Assembly: GCF_001700435.1 (NCBI RefSeq)
Contig: NZ_LYPC01000030.1
Location: forward strand, 186,001-250,000
DNA length: 64,000 nucleotides
Direction of reading: 5' to 3'
Source: Paenibacillus pectinilyticus
GTDB taxonomy: Bacteria > Bacillota > Bacilli > Paenibacillales > NBRC-103111
Part shown: in pieces, positions 1 through 10,066 of the stretch
Numbering within the stretch: position 1 is the first letter of the stretch
How the letters are laid out: each line of letters begins with the position of its first letter
The notes under the pieces: generated by a model
What the model saw: only the letters and a program-made list of their open reading frames with translations
Told to the model about the DNA's origin: nothing
The model's database searches: none
Position numbers and translations under genes: made by a program

Positions 1-1437
1 ATTTCAGCAATTTTAGGATTCTTTAGAGAGATTCAGATAGCACGATATTTTGGATTATCAATAGGTGCAGATATTTATTATTTAGGTACTTACATACCAG
101 AATTAATTGTCACAATTGTAGGTTCTGCTGCGAGTAATATTTATATGAAACAGTATCATAATCATGAAAAACAGGAGAGCTATGCAGGAGCGGTACTTTT
201 ATTGTTAAGTATTATTGTATTTATTTTGTTCATTTTGCTCTACTTTCTTTTCCCGTATATAGCTTTAGTACTTGCTCCTGGCTTTGAAGGTCATGATATA
301 AGCTCATTAATTGGCGTCGGAAGATTAATGTTAATAGCAATGCTTGCATCTGTCTTTCTTGGAGTAATTGTTGCTACGCTTAATATAAATGGAAGGTTTA
401 TATTGGCTGGACTAAATGGAGTAATATTCAATTTTATATTAATACTAATTGCCTATATTTTAGTTCCGAAAATTGGTATCTACGGTTTAGCTTTGAGTTA
501 TTTAATTGCACATGTTGGAAGATTAATTTTCTTGCTTCCAACAACTATGAAATATTTTCAAATTGCAGAAATAAAACATTCATTTTTTCTACTAAAGGAA
601 ATTCCAAGGGTAGTACTTGTTAACATTTCAGGCAGCATACAGGTTTATTTTGAGAGAAGTCTATCCTCTGTAATTGGTAAAGGTACGATTGCAGCCCTTA
701 ATTACGCTGGAAAGATTACAACTTTGCCCAATATTTTGTTTATTAACTCAATACTTACAGTTATTTTTCCTAAACTAGTCACGGAATCTGATAGGAATTC
801 TGAATCATTTACTAAAACGGTTTCCTTTTGTTTGAAAATAGTATTTATTGGATTATTATGCGCGGAGCTTTTTATTATTTTATTTAATGAAGAGATCGTA
901 AAATTGCTGCTAGAACACGGTAAGTTTGCAAATCAAGATTCACGTATCGTTTCCACCCTATTTTACTATTTTGCTCCTATAGTATTAATCAGTGGTGTAA
1001 TTCAGGTTCTTCTGAAAGTAGCATATGCTTTAGGTAAAACCACTTTAACAGTGAAAGTAATGTATATTTCCTTACCAGTGTATATTGTAGTTTTGTATTT
1101 AGTTAAAGATTATTCTAGTATCTATGCCTTTCCGATATCGTTATTTGTTTATAATATTACAATACTGCTGCTCTTGATAAAGTCACTTGCTAAAGAAACG
1201 AATTTGAGAATAATAACTAACTTCAACACTTGGAAAAGTACTATTATTATAGTATTAACAACGATTATAGTTAAGATATTCTTACCTTTTTCGCCAAATA
1301 ATTTTTTCTGTTTATTTATTTTTTGCATAATATACTTAATTAGTTTTATTGCTCTACTGTATTTTTCGGAGAAAGAATTTAGAAAATATATTAAATTGCT
1401 TTTATTTGAAATTTTTAAGAATAAGAAGCGAATTTAA
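1..1437 (+). CDS. MurJ/MviN-type polysaccharide flippase, 5' end outside window
   Basis: The reading frame is open from base 1, so the gene starts upstream of the window. The first codons read ISAILGFFREIQIARYFG, which matches the conserved first membrane segment of MurJ/MviN family lipid-linked precursor flippases. About 478 residues are visible, with roughly a dozen hydrophobic segments and a lysine-rich end (NKKRI). In an exopolysaccharide cluster its likely job is moving undecaprenyl-linked repeat units across the membrane, in place of a classical Wzx. Cell-wall MurJ itself is an alternative, but the neighbours argue for polysaccharide export. The DNA is strongly AT-rich, like the genes downstream. 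Confidence 0.85.
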   Translation: MSAILGFFREIQIARYFGLSIGADIYYLGTYIPELIVTIVGSAASNIYMKQYHNHEKQESYAGAVLLLLSIIVFILFILLYFLFPYIALVLAPGFEGHDISSLIGVGRLMLIAMLASVFLGVIVATLNINGRFILAGLNGVIFNFILILIAYILVPKIGIYGLALSYLIAHVGRLIFLLPTTMKYFQIAEIKHSFFLLKEIPRVVLVNISGSIQVYFERSLSSVIGKGTIAALNYAGKITTLPNILFINSILTVIFPKLVTESDRNSESFTKTVSFCLKIVFIGLLCAELFIILFNEEIVKLLLEHGKFANQDSRIVSTLFYYFAPIVLISGVIQVLLKVAYALGKTTLTVKVMYISLPVYIVVLYLVKDYSSIYAFPISLFVYNITILLLLIKSLAKETNLRIITNFNTWKSTIIIVLTTIIVKIFLPFSPNNFFCLFIFCIIYLISFIALLYFSEKEFRKYIKLLLFEIFKNKKRI

Positions 1438-1519
1438 AAGTGGTTTTTCATTATGAACAGTTGGTATTTGAAGTATCGACTAATACAAGTAGTCTTATAA
1501 CCTAGAAAGGTAGAAATAA

Positions 1520-2665
1520 ATGGGAAAAATCTTATTCTTTGATACATCAAATGGTGGTCATCATTTTTATTATAACTTTGCTGCTATGAAAGGAGTAATT
1601 GGGAAATTACATGAAATAAAGTGTTGTTATGCTTCCCCTGAGATTAGTGGAAATATTATTAATAAACTTGAAAAAGAAAGAATAGATGTATATCAAGTAG
1701 ACGTTAATATTAAGCACGTTCCTCAGATTCTGCAAAGAATTGTAATGCTTATAAAGTTATTGTATTTCGCAAAAAAAAGAAAATATAGACGTATACATTT
1801 GTTTTATTTGGATGGTTTGATAATTCCATTATTATTTGTATGGCCACTAATATATTTATTTCATGTGCAAATTACCGCTACTTTACATTGGTTTCCAAAT
1901 AGAAAATCAAAAATAATAGGAATGAGATTTTTATTAAAACAAAAGGTATTATCAAAAATAATAGTACACGGAGATTACACAAGAAATTTATTTGTGGAAC
2001 AACTGGGAGAAACGTATAACAATAATAAGATAAATTGTATTAACTATCCGAACCTACATCCAATAATTAAAAACAATATTGATAATGACTCAATAATAAT
2101 TAATGAACTTAAAGAGTTGAAGAGGCCTTATATATTATGTTTTGGAGGTCTACGATTCGATAAGGGGATAGATATTCTAATTAAAGCAGCGAACAAAATT
2201 AAAGAGGTAGATTTCACCTTAATAATTGCTGGTAAAGAAGAGTATTTCAAAAGGGATTATTTAGAACAGTTAATTAAAGAAAATGGTTTAGAACAAAAAG
2301 TATATCTCAATCTAGAATTTATTCCAGATGAGATGGTATCGAGTTATTTTAATATTTCAGATATGGTAGTACTTCCTTATAGGAAATATTTCACGGGACA
2401 GAGTGGTCCTTTGACTGAGGGAGTAATAAGGAAAAAAATAATAATTGGTCCTGATAATGGAGAAATTGGTTTTACAATAAAAAAATATAATCTTGGTACA
2501 GTATTTCTCTCTGAAAATATTAAAGACCTAGCGGAGAAGTTAATTAAAAGTATTAAAAACATTCATGAGATAAGAAAGAACATTTATGATAGTCAAGATA
2601 ATTATAGCAAAATGATAGATAGTGAAGTGTTTGAAACGAAATATTATGACTTCTTTCGTAAATAA
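1520..2665 (+). CDS. glycosyltransferase, GT4-like, exopolysaccharide cluster
   Basis: 381 residues with an ATG preceded by GAAAGG. The C-terminal half has the GT-B fold pattern: RPYILCFGGLRFDKGIDILI at about residues 205-225, then a nucleotide-sugar binding region with DMVVLPYRKYFTGQSGPLTE at about 285-305. The usual E-x7-E motif of GT4 is not canonical (SGPLTEGVIRKK), so donor and linkage cannot be read from sequence. A hydrophobic stretch near residues 90-115 suggests membrane association. Presumed role: cytoplasmic addition of one sugar to the lipid-linked repeat unit. Confidence 0.8.
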   Translation: MGKILFFDTSNGGHHFYYNFAAMKGVIGKLHEIKCCYASPEISGNIINKLEKERIDVYQVDVNIKHVPQILQRIVMLIKLLYFAKKRKYRRIHLFYLDGLIIPLLFVWPLIYLFHVQITATLHWFPNRKSKIIGMRFLLKQKVLSKIIVHGDYTRNLFVEQLGETYNNNKINCINYPNLHPIIKNNIDNDSIIINELKELKRPYILCFGGLRFDKGIDILIKAANKIKEVDFTLIIAGKEEYFKRDYLEQLIKENGLEQKVYLNLEFIPDEMVSSYFNISDMVVLPYRKYFTGQSGPLTEGVIRKKIIIGPDNGEIGFTIKKYNLGTVFLSENIKDLAEKLIKSIKNIHEIRKNIYDSQDNYSKMIDSEVFETKYYDFFRK

Positions 2666-2854
2666 GGATTTTGAGTTTATAATTTCGTGGAAATAATAAT
2701 GATTAATTTTCTAGTAAGTTAGTTATATAAAACATTGGCTTAGTTGTTTACTTCCTGTGCAGTTCTTAGTTCTTAATGGTTTATAATAAAAAATATCGTG
2801 GTCTAAACTTCTTGCGTGTTATAATCCTCGATAGAATAAATTCAGGAGGATGAA

Positions 2855-4021
2855 ATGGAACGAATTAAAGTTTATCTTCTATTTATTTCTTTAATGTGTC
2901 TGCGTCCAGCGGCATTTGGTGGCGATTTCACGATACTTGGCATATCTTGTTGCTTGCTTTGTTTGTATATTTACTTTCTTCAAAACTCATTAAAAAGGGT
3001 GTTTCAGTTCCGTAAAAATTACTTACTAATAATAGTATTGGTGTGTACTTACTGGGTGTATATCATGCTACAAGCGACCTTAACATCATCACCAATTGCA
3101 TCCTCAGACATCTTAAAAGGAGCAATAACCGGTGTAATAACAATTATTTCTTTTGCAATTATGATTAGTGATGAAGGTATTAGGTATAAATTATTTAGAT
3201 TGTTTATACAAATGATGATTTTCTTATGTGCTTCTTATATTGTAACTTTAACGATATCCATATTAACTCCAATTGAAAAACTGAAAATATTCTCATTTAT
3301 TACAGATGATGTTAATTATCGAAGTGTGTATTTCCCTTTTACTCCAATATATGGTGTAATGACGGTTCAGGGGCACGTATTTCAAAGGTTTTTAGGGATC
3401 TTTAGAGAATCAGGGATATCTCAGGCATTCATGATTTGGGCAATAATGTCCTTGAATAAGTATGGTCTAGGATTTAAACGAAACACGATATTACTCTTAG
3501 GTGGAATTATTGGTACTTTGTCAACTGCTGGAATTGCAGTATACATGGGAACGATAGCTGTTAGAATGATACTAAATAAGAGGTATATTATTCCCATAAT
3601 TGTGTTTCCATTCGTATACTACTTGATTATGTACGCACCATATATTGGGATATCTAATAAAATGGTCACTCATTCAACATCGATAACTGACCGAACTGGG
3701 GCGATGTCATTCAGTATGAGAATGTTTACTCAACATGTTTTTGGCATAGGAGTTGGAAATTCTCCGATAGAAACTAATGGAGGAATAAATTTAATAGCAA
3801 GTCTTCATATGATTGGAATAATCGGTTTGGTAATTGTTTTACTTATTTATACTTTACCTATTGTAATAGCCAGCGATAAAAAGAGCTACATATTAGGAAT
3901 ATTACCTTTGTTCATTACAGCATTATTCTCAGAACCAATTTATGACTCACCTATAATGTTCATCATGATTTTAGTTTGTTTGCACGAGAGCCGAAAGGCT
4001 CCTTTTTATTTGGAAACTTAA
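2855..4021 (+). CDS. Wzy-like polysaccharide polymerase / O-antigen ligase family membrane protein
   Basis: 388 residues, almost entirely hydrophobic, with about ten predicted membrane helices and a larger loop around residues 150-185. The start follows a strong AGGAGG seven bases upstream. Topology and position among glycosyltransferases fit a Wzy polymerase that joins flipped repeat units outside the membrane. Wzy proteins are too divergent for motif proof, so the call rests on topology and context. Confidence 0.65.
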   Translation: MERIKVYLLFISLMCLRPAAFGGDFTILGISCCLLCLYIYFLQNSLKRVFQFRKNYLLIIVLVCTYWVYIMLQATLTSSPIASSDILKGAITGVITIISFAIMISDEGIRYKLFRLFIQMMIFLCASYIVTLTISILTPIEKLKIFSFITDDVNYRSVYFPFTPIYGVMTVQGHVFQRFLGIFRESGISQAFMIWAIMSLNKYGLGFKRNTILLLGGIIGTLSTAGIAVYMGTIAVRMILNKRYIIPIIVFPFVYYLIMYAPYIGISNKMVTHSTSITDRTGAMSFSMRMFTQHVFGIGVGNSPIETNGGINLIASLHMIGIIGLVIVLLIYTLPIVIASDKKSYILGILPLFITALFSEPIYDSPIMFIMILVCLHESRKAPFYLET

Positions 4022-4160
4022 GTATAAGTTCATGTTTACATGATATACCGCAAACGGGGTAATTTTTTGCTATTAGAAAAATGAGAAAACAACTGTAACT
4101 AAATAAAAAGACAGTCAATAATATAACTTCGATGGACTTGAGGAGGATCAGTGGAACAAT

Positions 4161-5477
4161 ATGAAAGTAACAGTTATTGGTACGGGATACGTAGGTTTGG
4201 TGAGTGGAGTTTGCTACGCTGAAATTGGACATGAAGTAACATGTATAGATGTAAATCAAGATAAAATTGCTCAGTTGAGGAAAGGGAAGTCACCAATTTT
4301 TGAACCGAATTTAGAAGAATTAATGAATAAAAATATTCATAATGGAAAACTACAATTTACAGATAACTATTTGGATGGAATTGAACATGCAGAAGTAATT
4401 TTAATTGCTGTTGGCACACCGTGTAAACAAGATGGAACTGCTGATCTACAATTTGTAGAGTCTGTTGCAGCTAATATTGCACTTTACATTAAAAAATACG
4501 CGGTAATCGTTATTAAAAGCACAGTACCAGTGGGGACTAACCACTATATAGGTGAGTTAATTAAGAAAAATCTAGTACATGATACTGATTTCGATATGGT
4601 ATCTAACCCGGAGTTCTTGCGCGAAGGTACTGCTATTAAAGATACTTTTAATGGAGATCGCATAGTGTTAGGTTCGGATAGTTCAAAAGCATTAGCCATT
4701 GTTGAAGAACTTCATAAACAGTTTAATATACCATATTTTCTAACAGACACGAGAAGTGCTGAGATGATTAAATATGCTGCTAATGCATTTTTAGCTACGA
4801 AAATAAGCTTTATCAATGAAATTGCTAAAATATGCGAGAAAGTGGGAGCAAATGTCGAAGATGTAGCTTTAGGTATGGGGAAAGATAAGAGGATCGGTGA
4901 GCATTTTCTTAAGGCAGGAATTGGTTATGGAGGATCTTGTTTCCCTAAAGATACCAAAGCATTAGTACAAATTGCTGGAAATGTTGAACATGATTTCGAG
5001 TTATTAAGATCAGTAATTAAAGTGAATATAGGCCAACAACAAGCATTAATTGAGAAGGCTATTTCATATTTCGGTGATCTAAGTGAAAAGAAAATTGCTA
5101 TCCTTGGTCTTTCTTTTAAACCCAATACTGATGACATGAGAGATGCAGCATCAGTTGTCATTACAGATAAACTAATATCGTTAGGTGCAAGTGTTATTGC
5201 ATATGATCCAGTTACAATTGAAAACGCCAAAAAAATACTTAATCCGAGGGTAACGTTTAATACAAATATAAATGAAGTAATGTATGATGCGGATTGTGTA
5301 TTTATATTGACAGAATGGGATCAAATTAAACAAATTGATCTAAGAGTAGCCGGTAGATTAATGAAAAATCCAGTATTCTTCGATGGGAGGAATTGTTTTA
5401 CGCTAGAAGAGGCTCAAAGGGCAGAGATTGATTATTTTTCTATTGGAAGGTCAGCCGTAATTCGTAACTTCGATTAA
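4161..5477 (+). CDS. ugd: UDP-glucose 6-dehydrogenase
   Basis: 438 residues, full length for the family. The N-terminal Rossmann motif GTGYVGLVSG starts at residue 7. The catalytic cysteine lies in GYGGSCFPKD near residue 258, and the conserved KSTVPVGT appears near residue 118. The enzyme oxidises UDP-glucose to UDP-glucuronate with two NAD+ in the cytoplasm. Its presence implies that the polymer contains glucuronic acid or a sugar derived from it. The start has GAGGAGGATCA upstream. Confidence 0.95.
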   Translation: MKVTVIGTGYVGLVSGVCYAEIGHEVTCIDVNQDKIAQLRKGKSPIFEPNLEELMNKNIHNGKLQFTDNYLDGIEHAEVILIAVGTPCKQDGTADLQFVESVAANIALYIKKYAVIVIKSTVPVGTNHYIGELIKKNLVHDTDFDMVSNPEFLREGTAIKDTFNGDRIVLGSDSSKALAIVEELHKQFNIPYFLTDTRSAEMIKYAANAFLATKISFINEIAKICEKVGANVEDVALGMGKDKRIGEHFLKAGIGYGGSCFPKDTKALVQIAGNVEHDFELLRSVIKVNIGQQQALIEKAISYFGDLSEKKIAILGLSFKPNTDDMRDAASVVITDKLISLGASVIAYDPVTIENAKKILNPRVTFNTNINEVMYDADCVFILTEWDQIKQIDLRVAGRLMKNPVFFDGRNCFTLEEAQRAEIDYFSIGRSAVIRNFD

Positions 5478-5506
5478 AATGCTATCTTATATAGGAGAAA
5501 AGAACA

Positions 5507-6628
5507 ATGATCAAAGTACTACTATTAACTAATACAATTGCTCCTTACCGTATTCCTGTGTTAAATAAAATTAATGATGAAGAAATAGATTTAACAGTTT
5601 GGTATCTGGAAGAAAGAGAAAAAAATAGGGAATGGGAAATTGATTATCAAGAGATACAGTACAAGCATTTTTGTTTACCAGGGATGCATTCATATATACA
5701 AAGTTTAGATATGGGATTACATCTTAATCCTGGTCTTTTTTTGAGATTGTTGAAATTCAAACCTGATGTTATCATAACCTCAGGTTATGATGCAGTAGGA
5801 TATTGGGTAGCATTATTATATGCTAAAGTATTTCGGAAGAAATTTATGGTTTGGTGGGGGAGTACGTTAGAAAGTAGTAGAGTGAAGAATAGTTTGGTGA
5901 ATTTTTTGCGTCGCCTATTTTTTAGTAAAGCTAACGCATTTGTTACTTATGGTTCAGCTGCTACAGAATGTTTAATACACTATGGAGTGGATAAGAGGAA
6001 AATTATCACTGGCTATAACACGGTGGATGTTAAGTCATATTATAAAAAATATTTAGTTCACAATAAGGAAAATGAATCACCATCAAGCGAAATAATACAA
6101 ATGTTGTTTATAGGTCAATTAATTAAAAGAAAAGGCCTTTCTGAGGTGATCAATGCACTTGCGAAAATTCCCAATAAAAATTGGGTTTTAAAAATTGTTG
6201 GTTCTGGGCCTGAAGAAGATCAATATAAAGAACAAGTTGCTATGAATGGGTTAGATAATCATATTAGTTTCGAAGGATATAAACAAAAGGAAGAGTTGAT
6301 TCCGTATTTAATTAAAGCGGATTGTCTCGTTTTCCCTTCATTAATTGAAGTTTGGGGTCTTGTCGTTAATGAAGCATTAGCAACAAGGACCTTTGTTATC
6401 GCCTCGAAATTTGCAGGAGCTACACGAGATATAATTGTTGATAAAGTGAATGGTATTGTTATAGATCCTACGGATGAATGCAATCTAGTGGAGTCGTTAT
6501 CATGGGTTTGTAATAATAAAGAATACATCAACTCAGTTTGGAAGTTGAATTTTGGTTTATGGAGAAAAATTCATCCATTTTCATATGCTCGTTCTGTAGC
6601 ATTAGCAATCAAACATGCAGTTCTATAA
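5507..6628 (+). CDS. glycosyltransferase family 4
   Basis: 373 residues. The N-terminal half opens with LLLTNTIAPYRIPVLNKI, typical of GT4 enzymes. The C-terminal half has FIGQLIKRKGLSEVI and the E-x7-E pattern in EVWGLVVNEALATRTFVIAS near residues 285-303, the usual nucleotide-sugar binding site. The start is preceded by AGGAGAAAAGAACA. It sits 29 bases behind ugd, so the two are probably cotranscribed. The donor sugar is unknown. Confidence 0.88.
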   Translation: MIKVLLLTNTIAPYRIPVLNKINDEEIDLTVWYLEEREKNREWEIDYQEIQYKHFCLPGMHSYIQSLDMGLHLNPGLFLRLLKFKPDVIITSGYDAVGYWVALLYAKVFRKKFMVWWGSTLESSRVKNSLVNFLRRLFFSKANAFVTYGSAATECLIHYGVDKRKIITGYNTVDVKSYYKKYLVHNKENESPSSEIIQMLFIGQLIKRKGLSEVINALAKIPNKNWVLKIVGSGPEEDQYKEQVAMNGLDNHISFEGYKQKEELIPYLIKADCLVFPSLIEVWGLVVNEALATRTFVIASKFAGATRDIIVDKVNGIVIDPTDECNLVESLSWVCNNKEYINSVWKLNFGLWRKIHPFSYARSVALAIKHAVL

Positions 6629-6664
6629 CTTAACTTAAGTCACAGTAATGGAGGATACACTCAA

Positions 6665-7810
6665 TTGAACATCGGAATTAATCTTCTAAGATTCGATCCA
6701 ACCAAAAATATTGGTGGAAATTATACTTATGCCTTTAATATAGTGCAGTCCTTAATCCAAAATAAAAGTAATATGTATTATTTGTTTTTGACAGATAGAA
6801 ATAAGGAAATGTTTGCTTTTAAAGCTGATAATATAAAGTGCATCTGTTTGAAATCAAAGAAAAATATTATTAGTAAGATATTTGCTGAAAATCTTTTCAT
6901 TGAAAAGCAAATCAAGCATCTTGAATTAGAAATATTTTTCAGTCCATGTTTTTTACTTCCATTTAGGAAGCTAAAAATTAAGAGTGTTGTCACTATACAC
7001 GACTTAAACTTTAGGCATTTTTCACAGGGCTTTTTCAAAGATATTTACAAAAATATTTTATATAGGTTAACAATAAGAAATAGTTCAGCAATTACAACGG
7101 TATCAGAATTTACAAAATTGGATTTATGCTCATTTGTCCCTGGTTTTGAAGGGAAGATTAAAGTAGTTTATAATGGATGTAATATGACTCTCGAGTCTTT
7201 TGATAAATCAAATCATGATAGTTTTGAAAGAAGATACAGTATTGATTATCCTTATTTTTTAGCTATAAGTCACTATGAACACAAAAATGCTGAATTAGCA
7301 ATTAAAGCATTTGCTTTATCTAAGGATAAACTATCTGAACAACACCAGCTTATTATTACTGGTGCAAGACATAAATTGAAAGAAAAGCTTAAAACTATTG
7401 CAAGAGAGGAAAAAGTTGAGAAAGATATTGTTTTCATTGATTATGTTGAAAATGAGTATATTCAGTCAATGTATTATGGGGCAAAATTGTTTTTGTTTCC
7501 TTCTTTATTTGAGGGATTTGGAATACCAGTTATTGAGTCTATGAATATGGGATGTCCAGTAATCGCTTCAAATAACTCTTCAATCCCAGAAGTTGTGGGT
7601 GATGCGGGTATCTTACTAGATACCGGAGACGTTTCACAATGGAGTCGGTTTATCATTGAACTTTCTTCAAATAATGATAAAATGACAAGTTTGAGAGAAA
7701 AAGGATTCCTTAGAGCTTCAATGTTTAATTGGAACGAAAGTGCTATTGAGTTAATGAAAATTTTTAAAGAGGTTCTTGATAATAAGAAAAAGGAGCAGAA
7801 AATTGGGTGA
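6665..7810 (+). CDS. glycosyltransferase family 4, TTG start
   Basis: 381 residues. The start is TTG at 6665, supported by GGAGGATAC nine bases upstream. The N-terminus NIGINLLRFDPTKNIGGNYTY and the C-terminal LFEGFGIPVIESMNMGCPVIAS with E-x7-E give a confident GT4 assignment, of the mannosyltransferase-like type. The end overlaps the next gene by four bases (GTGA), indicating translational coupling. Confidence 0.9.
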   Translation: MNIGINLLRFDPTKNIGGNYTYAFNIVQSLIQNKSNMYYLFLTDRNKEMFAFKADNIKCICLKSKKNIISKIFAENLFIEKQIKHLELEIFFSPCFLLPFRKLKIKSVVTIHDLNFRHFSQGFFKDIYKNILYRLTIRNSSAITTVSEFTKLDLCSFVPGFEGKIKVVYNGCNMTLESFDKSNHDSFERRYSIDYPYFLAISHYEHKNAELAIKAFALSKDKLSEQHQLIITGARHKLKEKLKTIAREEKVEKDIVFIDYVENEYIQSMYYGAKLFLFPSLFEGFGIPVIESMNMGCPVIASNNSSIPEVVGDAGILLDTGDVSQWSRFIIELSSNNDKMTSLREKGFLRASMFNWNESAIELMKIFKEVLDNKKKEQKIG

Positions 7811-9054
7811 AGAAAAAGAAAATAGTATTCGTTGTTAACTATTTTTATCCGGATTTTGCATCAACGGGGCAGTTAATGACAGAATTATGTTTATATTTGC
7901 AAAATGACTTTGAAATCACAGTGGTTGCTGCTATACCAGAGGGAGCAGAAGCAGACGCTAGTGGCAAGAGATTTATATATGATGATCTTGAAAATATTGA
8001 GATAGTGAGAATTAAATTACCCAAATTGGATAAAAGTAATAAGTTGAGTAGGCTGAAATATATTACAGCCTACTTTTTATTTGCAATAGTCGCACTACTA
8101 AAACAAAGAAAGACAGATGTCATTTATACAATCTCCACGCCACCAGTGCTAGGTGGCTTAATAGGTACAATTGGTAAATTTTTGAAGGGATCTAAACATA
8201 TCTATAATATTCAGGACTTTAATCCTGAACAGGCAGAAGCAGTTAAATATACGAAGAATAAGGTTATTTTCGGTATCGCAAGATTCATAGATAATTTAAG
8301 CTGTAAGTTTGCTGATCATGTAATTACTGTTGGAACGGATATGCAGGAAACGCTTGCTCACAGATTTGCAAAAAATAGTAATTCAATACCATCTAATTCT
8401 GTAATTAATAATTGGACAGATGAACAAGATATTGTTCCCTTAGATAAGGATCATCCTAGGGTTAAAGAATTCTTATTGAAATATGGTCTGTTAAATAAAC
8501 TTATCATTATGTATTCAGGGAATTTGGGCTTATATTATGATTTAGAAAACATCATAAAGTTAGTAAAGCATTTTAAGGACAATAGTGATGTTGCATTTGT
8601 TTTTATTGGAGATGGTGCTGTTAAGAAAGACATGATACGTTATTCAGATGAAAACAGTTTAACAAATACTCATTTCCTAGAGTTTCAACCAAAAGATTCT
8701 ATTAAATATTCGTTAAATGCTGCAGATATACATTGGGTTGTGAATCAAAAAGGAATTAAAGGAGTCTCTGTTCCTAGTAAAATATATGGTGTAATGGCAG
8801 CTGGCAAGCCTGTCTTAGGTGTATTAGAGAGCGGTAGTGAAGCTCATAGGTTAATAGTAAACAGTGAGTGTGGGTTCGTGCTTGAACCTGAGGATTATAA
8901 TGGGATCACTCTTCAACTTGAAGATATTATTCAAAAAGATCGCTCTGAATTGATTCTCAAAGGATTAAATGGGAGGAAATATTTAGAAGAATATTTAAAA
9001 AAAGATATGGCTTTATCAAAATACAAAAAATTGTTATTGTATTTGACATCCTAG
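7807..9054 (+). CDS. glycosyltransferase, WbuB/WcaI-like GT4, GTG start
   Basis: 415 residues starting with GTG inside the stop region of the previous gene; AGGAGCAG precedes it. It has FVVNYFYPDFASTGQLMTEL at the N-terminus and SVPSKIYGVMAAGKPVLGV near residues 320-340, the pattern of WbuB/WcaI-type transferases (often fucosyl or amino-sugar transfer). A hydrophobic segment at about residues 85-115 suggests membrane contact. The acceptor and donor are not readable. Confidence 0.87.
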   Translation: MKKKKIVFVVNYFYPDFASTGQLMTELCLYLQNDFEITVVAAIPEGAEADASGKRFIYDDLENIEIVRIKLPKLDKSNKLSRLKYITAYFLFAIVALLKQRKTDVIYTISTPPVLGGLIGTIGKFLKGSKHIYNIQDFNPEQAEAVKYTKNKVIFGIARFIDNLSCKFADHVITVGTDMQETLAHRFAKNSNSIPSNSVINNWTDEQDIVPLDKDHPRVKEFLLKYGLLNKLIIMYSGNLGLYYDLENIIKLVKHFKDNSDVAFVFIGDGAVKKDMIRYSDENSLTNTHFLEFQPKDSIKYSLNAADIHWVVNQKGIKGVSVPSKIYGVMAAGKPVLGVLESGSEAHRLIVNSECGFVLEPEDYNGITLQLEDIIQKDRSELILKGLNGRKYLEEYLKKDMALSKYKKLLLYLTS

Positions 9055-9080
9055 TTCTGCCAAAGAAGGTAGAACTTTTT
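9053..9080 (+). terminator. short hairpin overlapping the stop codon, possible attenuator
   Basis: AGTTCTGCC pairs with GGTAGAACT, followed by TTTT. It overlaps the stop codon of the upstream transferase and lies just before the GT14 gene, so it may partly reduce downstream transcription rather than end the operon. Confidence 0.45.
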
Positions 9081-9095
9081 GAATGGAGCAAATAA

Positions 9096-10007
9096 ATGAA
9101 TAAGATCGCATATTTATTATTGGTCCATAACGATATAGATCACTGTGAAAGACTGGTAGATTCGCTAGACCATAACTCAGACTTTTTTATACATATCGAC
9201 AGTAAAACAAAAATAGATGAGTTTGCAAAACGATTAGAGGGAAGGAATAATATTACCCTAATAAAGGATAGAGTTCCTGTATATTGGGGGGGCTTTAATA
9301 TGATTGAAGCAACTAAAAAATTGTTAAAGATATCAACGGAATCTTCGTATGAATATATTCGGCATATTCTCTTATCGGGTGCAGATTATCCTCTGGTTTC
9401 TAATGAAGGTATTCATTCTTTTTTTGAAAAGAATAAAGGAATAGAATTTATTAGGGGGTTTAACATATCCAAATCCAATAGTAGACACTACCTCAATCAG
9501 GTAGAAAGAATTTTTATAATGGATAAAATTATCATAAATCATCTAGTTACAAGAGTATTTAGGAAACTAGTGAGTTGTTTTAGAGTGAAAAAACCATTTA
9601 TTTTAACAGAAAGTGGCAAAATGGATGTGTTTTTTGGATCACAGTGGTGGGCAATAAGTGGGAAATGTGCAAAAGAAATGCTTGGAGTTATACAAAGTAA
9701 TCCACAAATAGATAAATATTTTCAGCACTCATTTGCGCCTGATGAGAAGTACTTCCATACTGTTTTCTTTCAAACTTCTTATAAAAATAACAATCAAGAT
9801 GGTGGTGAAGGTCCTTATAAAGGACGGGGAACATATAAGTGGTCAAATTTACATCTCATACATGCTTCGTTATCTAAGTACTATACTATTCAAGATATAG
9901 ATGAAGTGATGGGTTCATCGAACTTATTTATTAGAAAAGTATCTACTGACATTTCAAATGAGCTTTTAAATGAAATTGATAAAAAACGAACGTTGGCATC
10001 CAATTAA
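9096..10007 (+). CDS. core-2/I-branching-type glycosyltransferase (GT14-like)
   Basis: 303 residues. KIAYLLLVHNDIDHCERLVD, FFIHIDSKT, YWGGFNMIEATKKLL, LLSGADYPL and FFGSQWWAISGKCAKEML in that order are the diagnostic blocks of the Branch (GT14) family, whose bacterial members add N-acetylglucosamine- or xylose-like branches. It probably decorates the repeat unit. It is the last clearly AT-rich gene of the island. The start has TGGAGC upstream. Confidence 0.85.
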   Translation: MNKIAYLLLVHNDIDHCERLVDSLDHNSDFFIHIDSKTKIDEFAKRLEGRNNITLIKDRVPVYWGGFNMIEATKKLLKISTESSYEYIRHILLSGADYPLVSNEGIHSFFEKNKGIEFIRGFNISKSNSRHYLNQVERIFIMDKIIINHLVTRVFRKLVSCFRVKKPFILTESGKMDVFFGSQWWAISGKCAKEMLGVIQSNPQIDKYFQHSFAPDEKYFHTVFFQTSYKNNNQDGGEGPYKGRGTYKWSNLHLIHASLSKYYTIQDIDEVMGSSNLFIRKVSTDISNELLNEIDKKRTLASN

Positions 10008-10066
10008 TCTTAATCTTAATCATGAATTTTAAGAAAAAAATGCATGTGGAAAGGCAGGTAACGCCT

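Noticed and set aside
4040..4075. Possible terminator after the polymerase gene
   Set aside because: Only a four-pair stem (TACC/GGTA) before the T-run; too weak.
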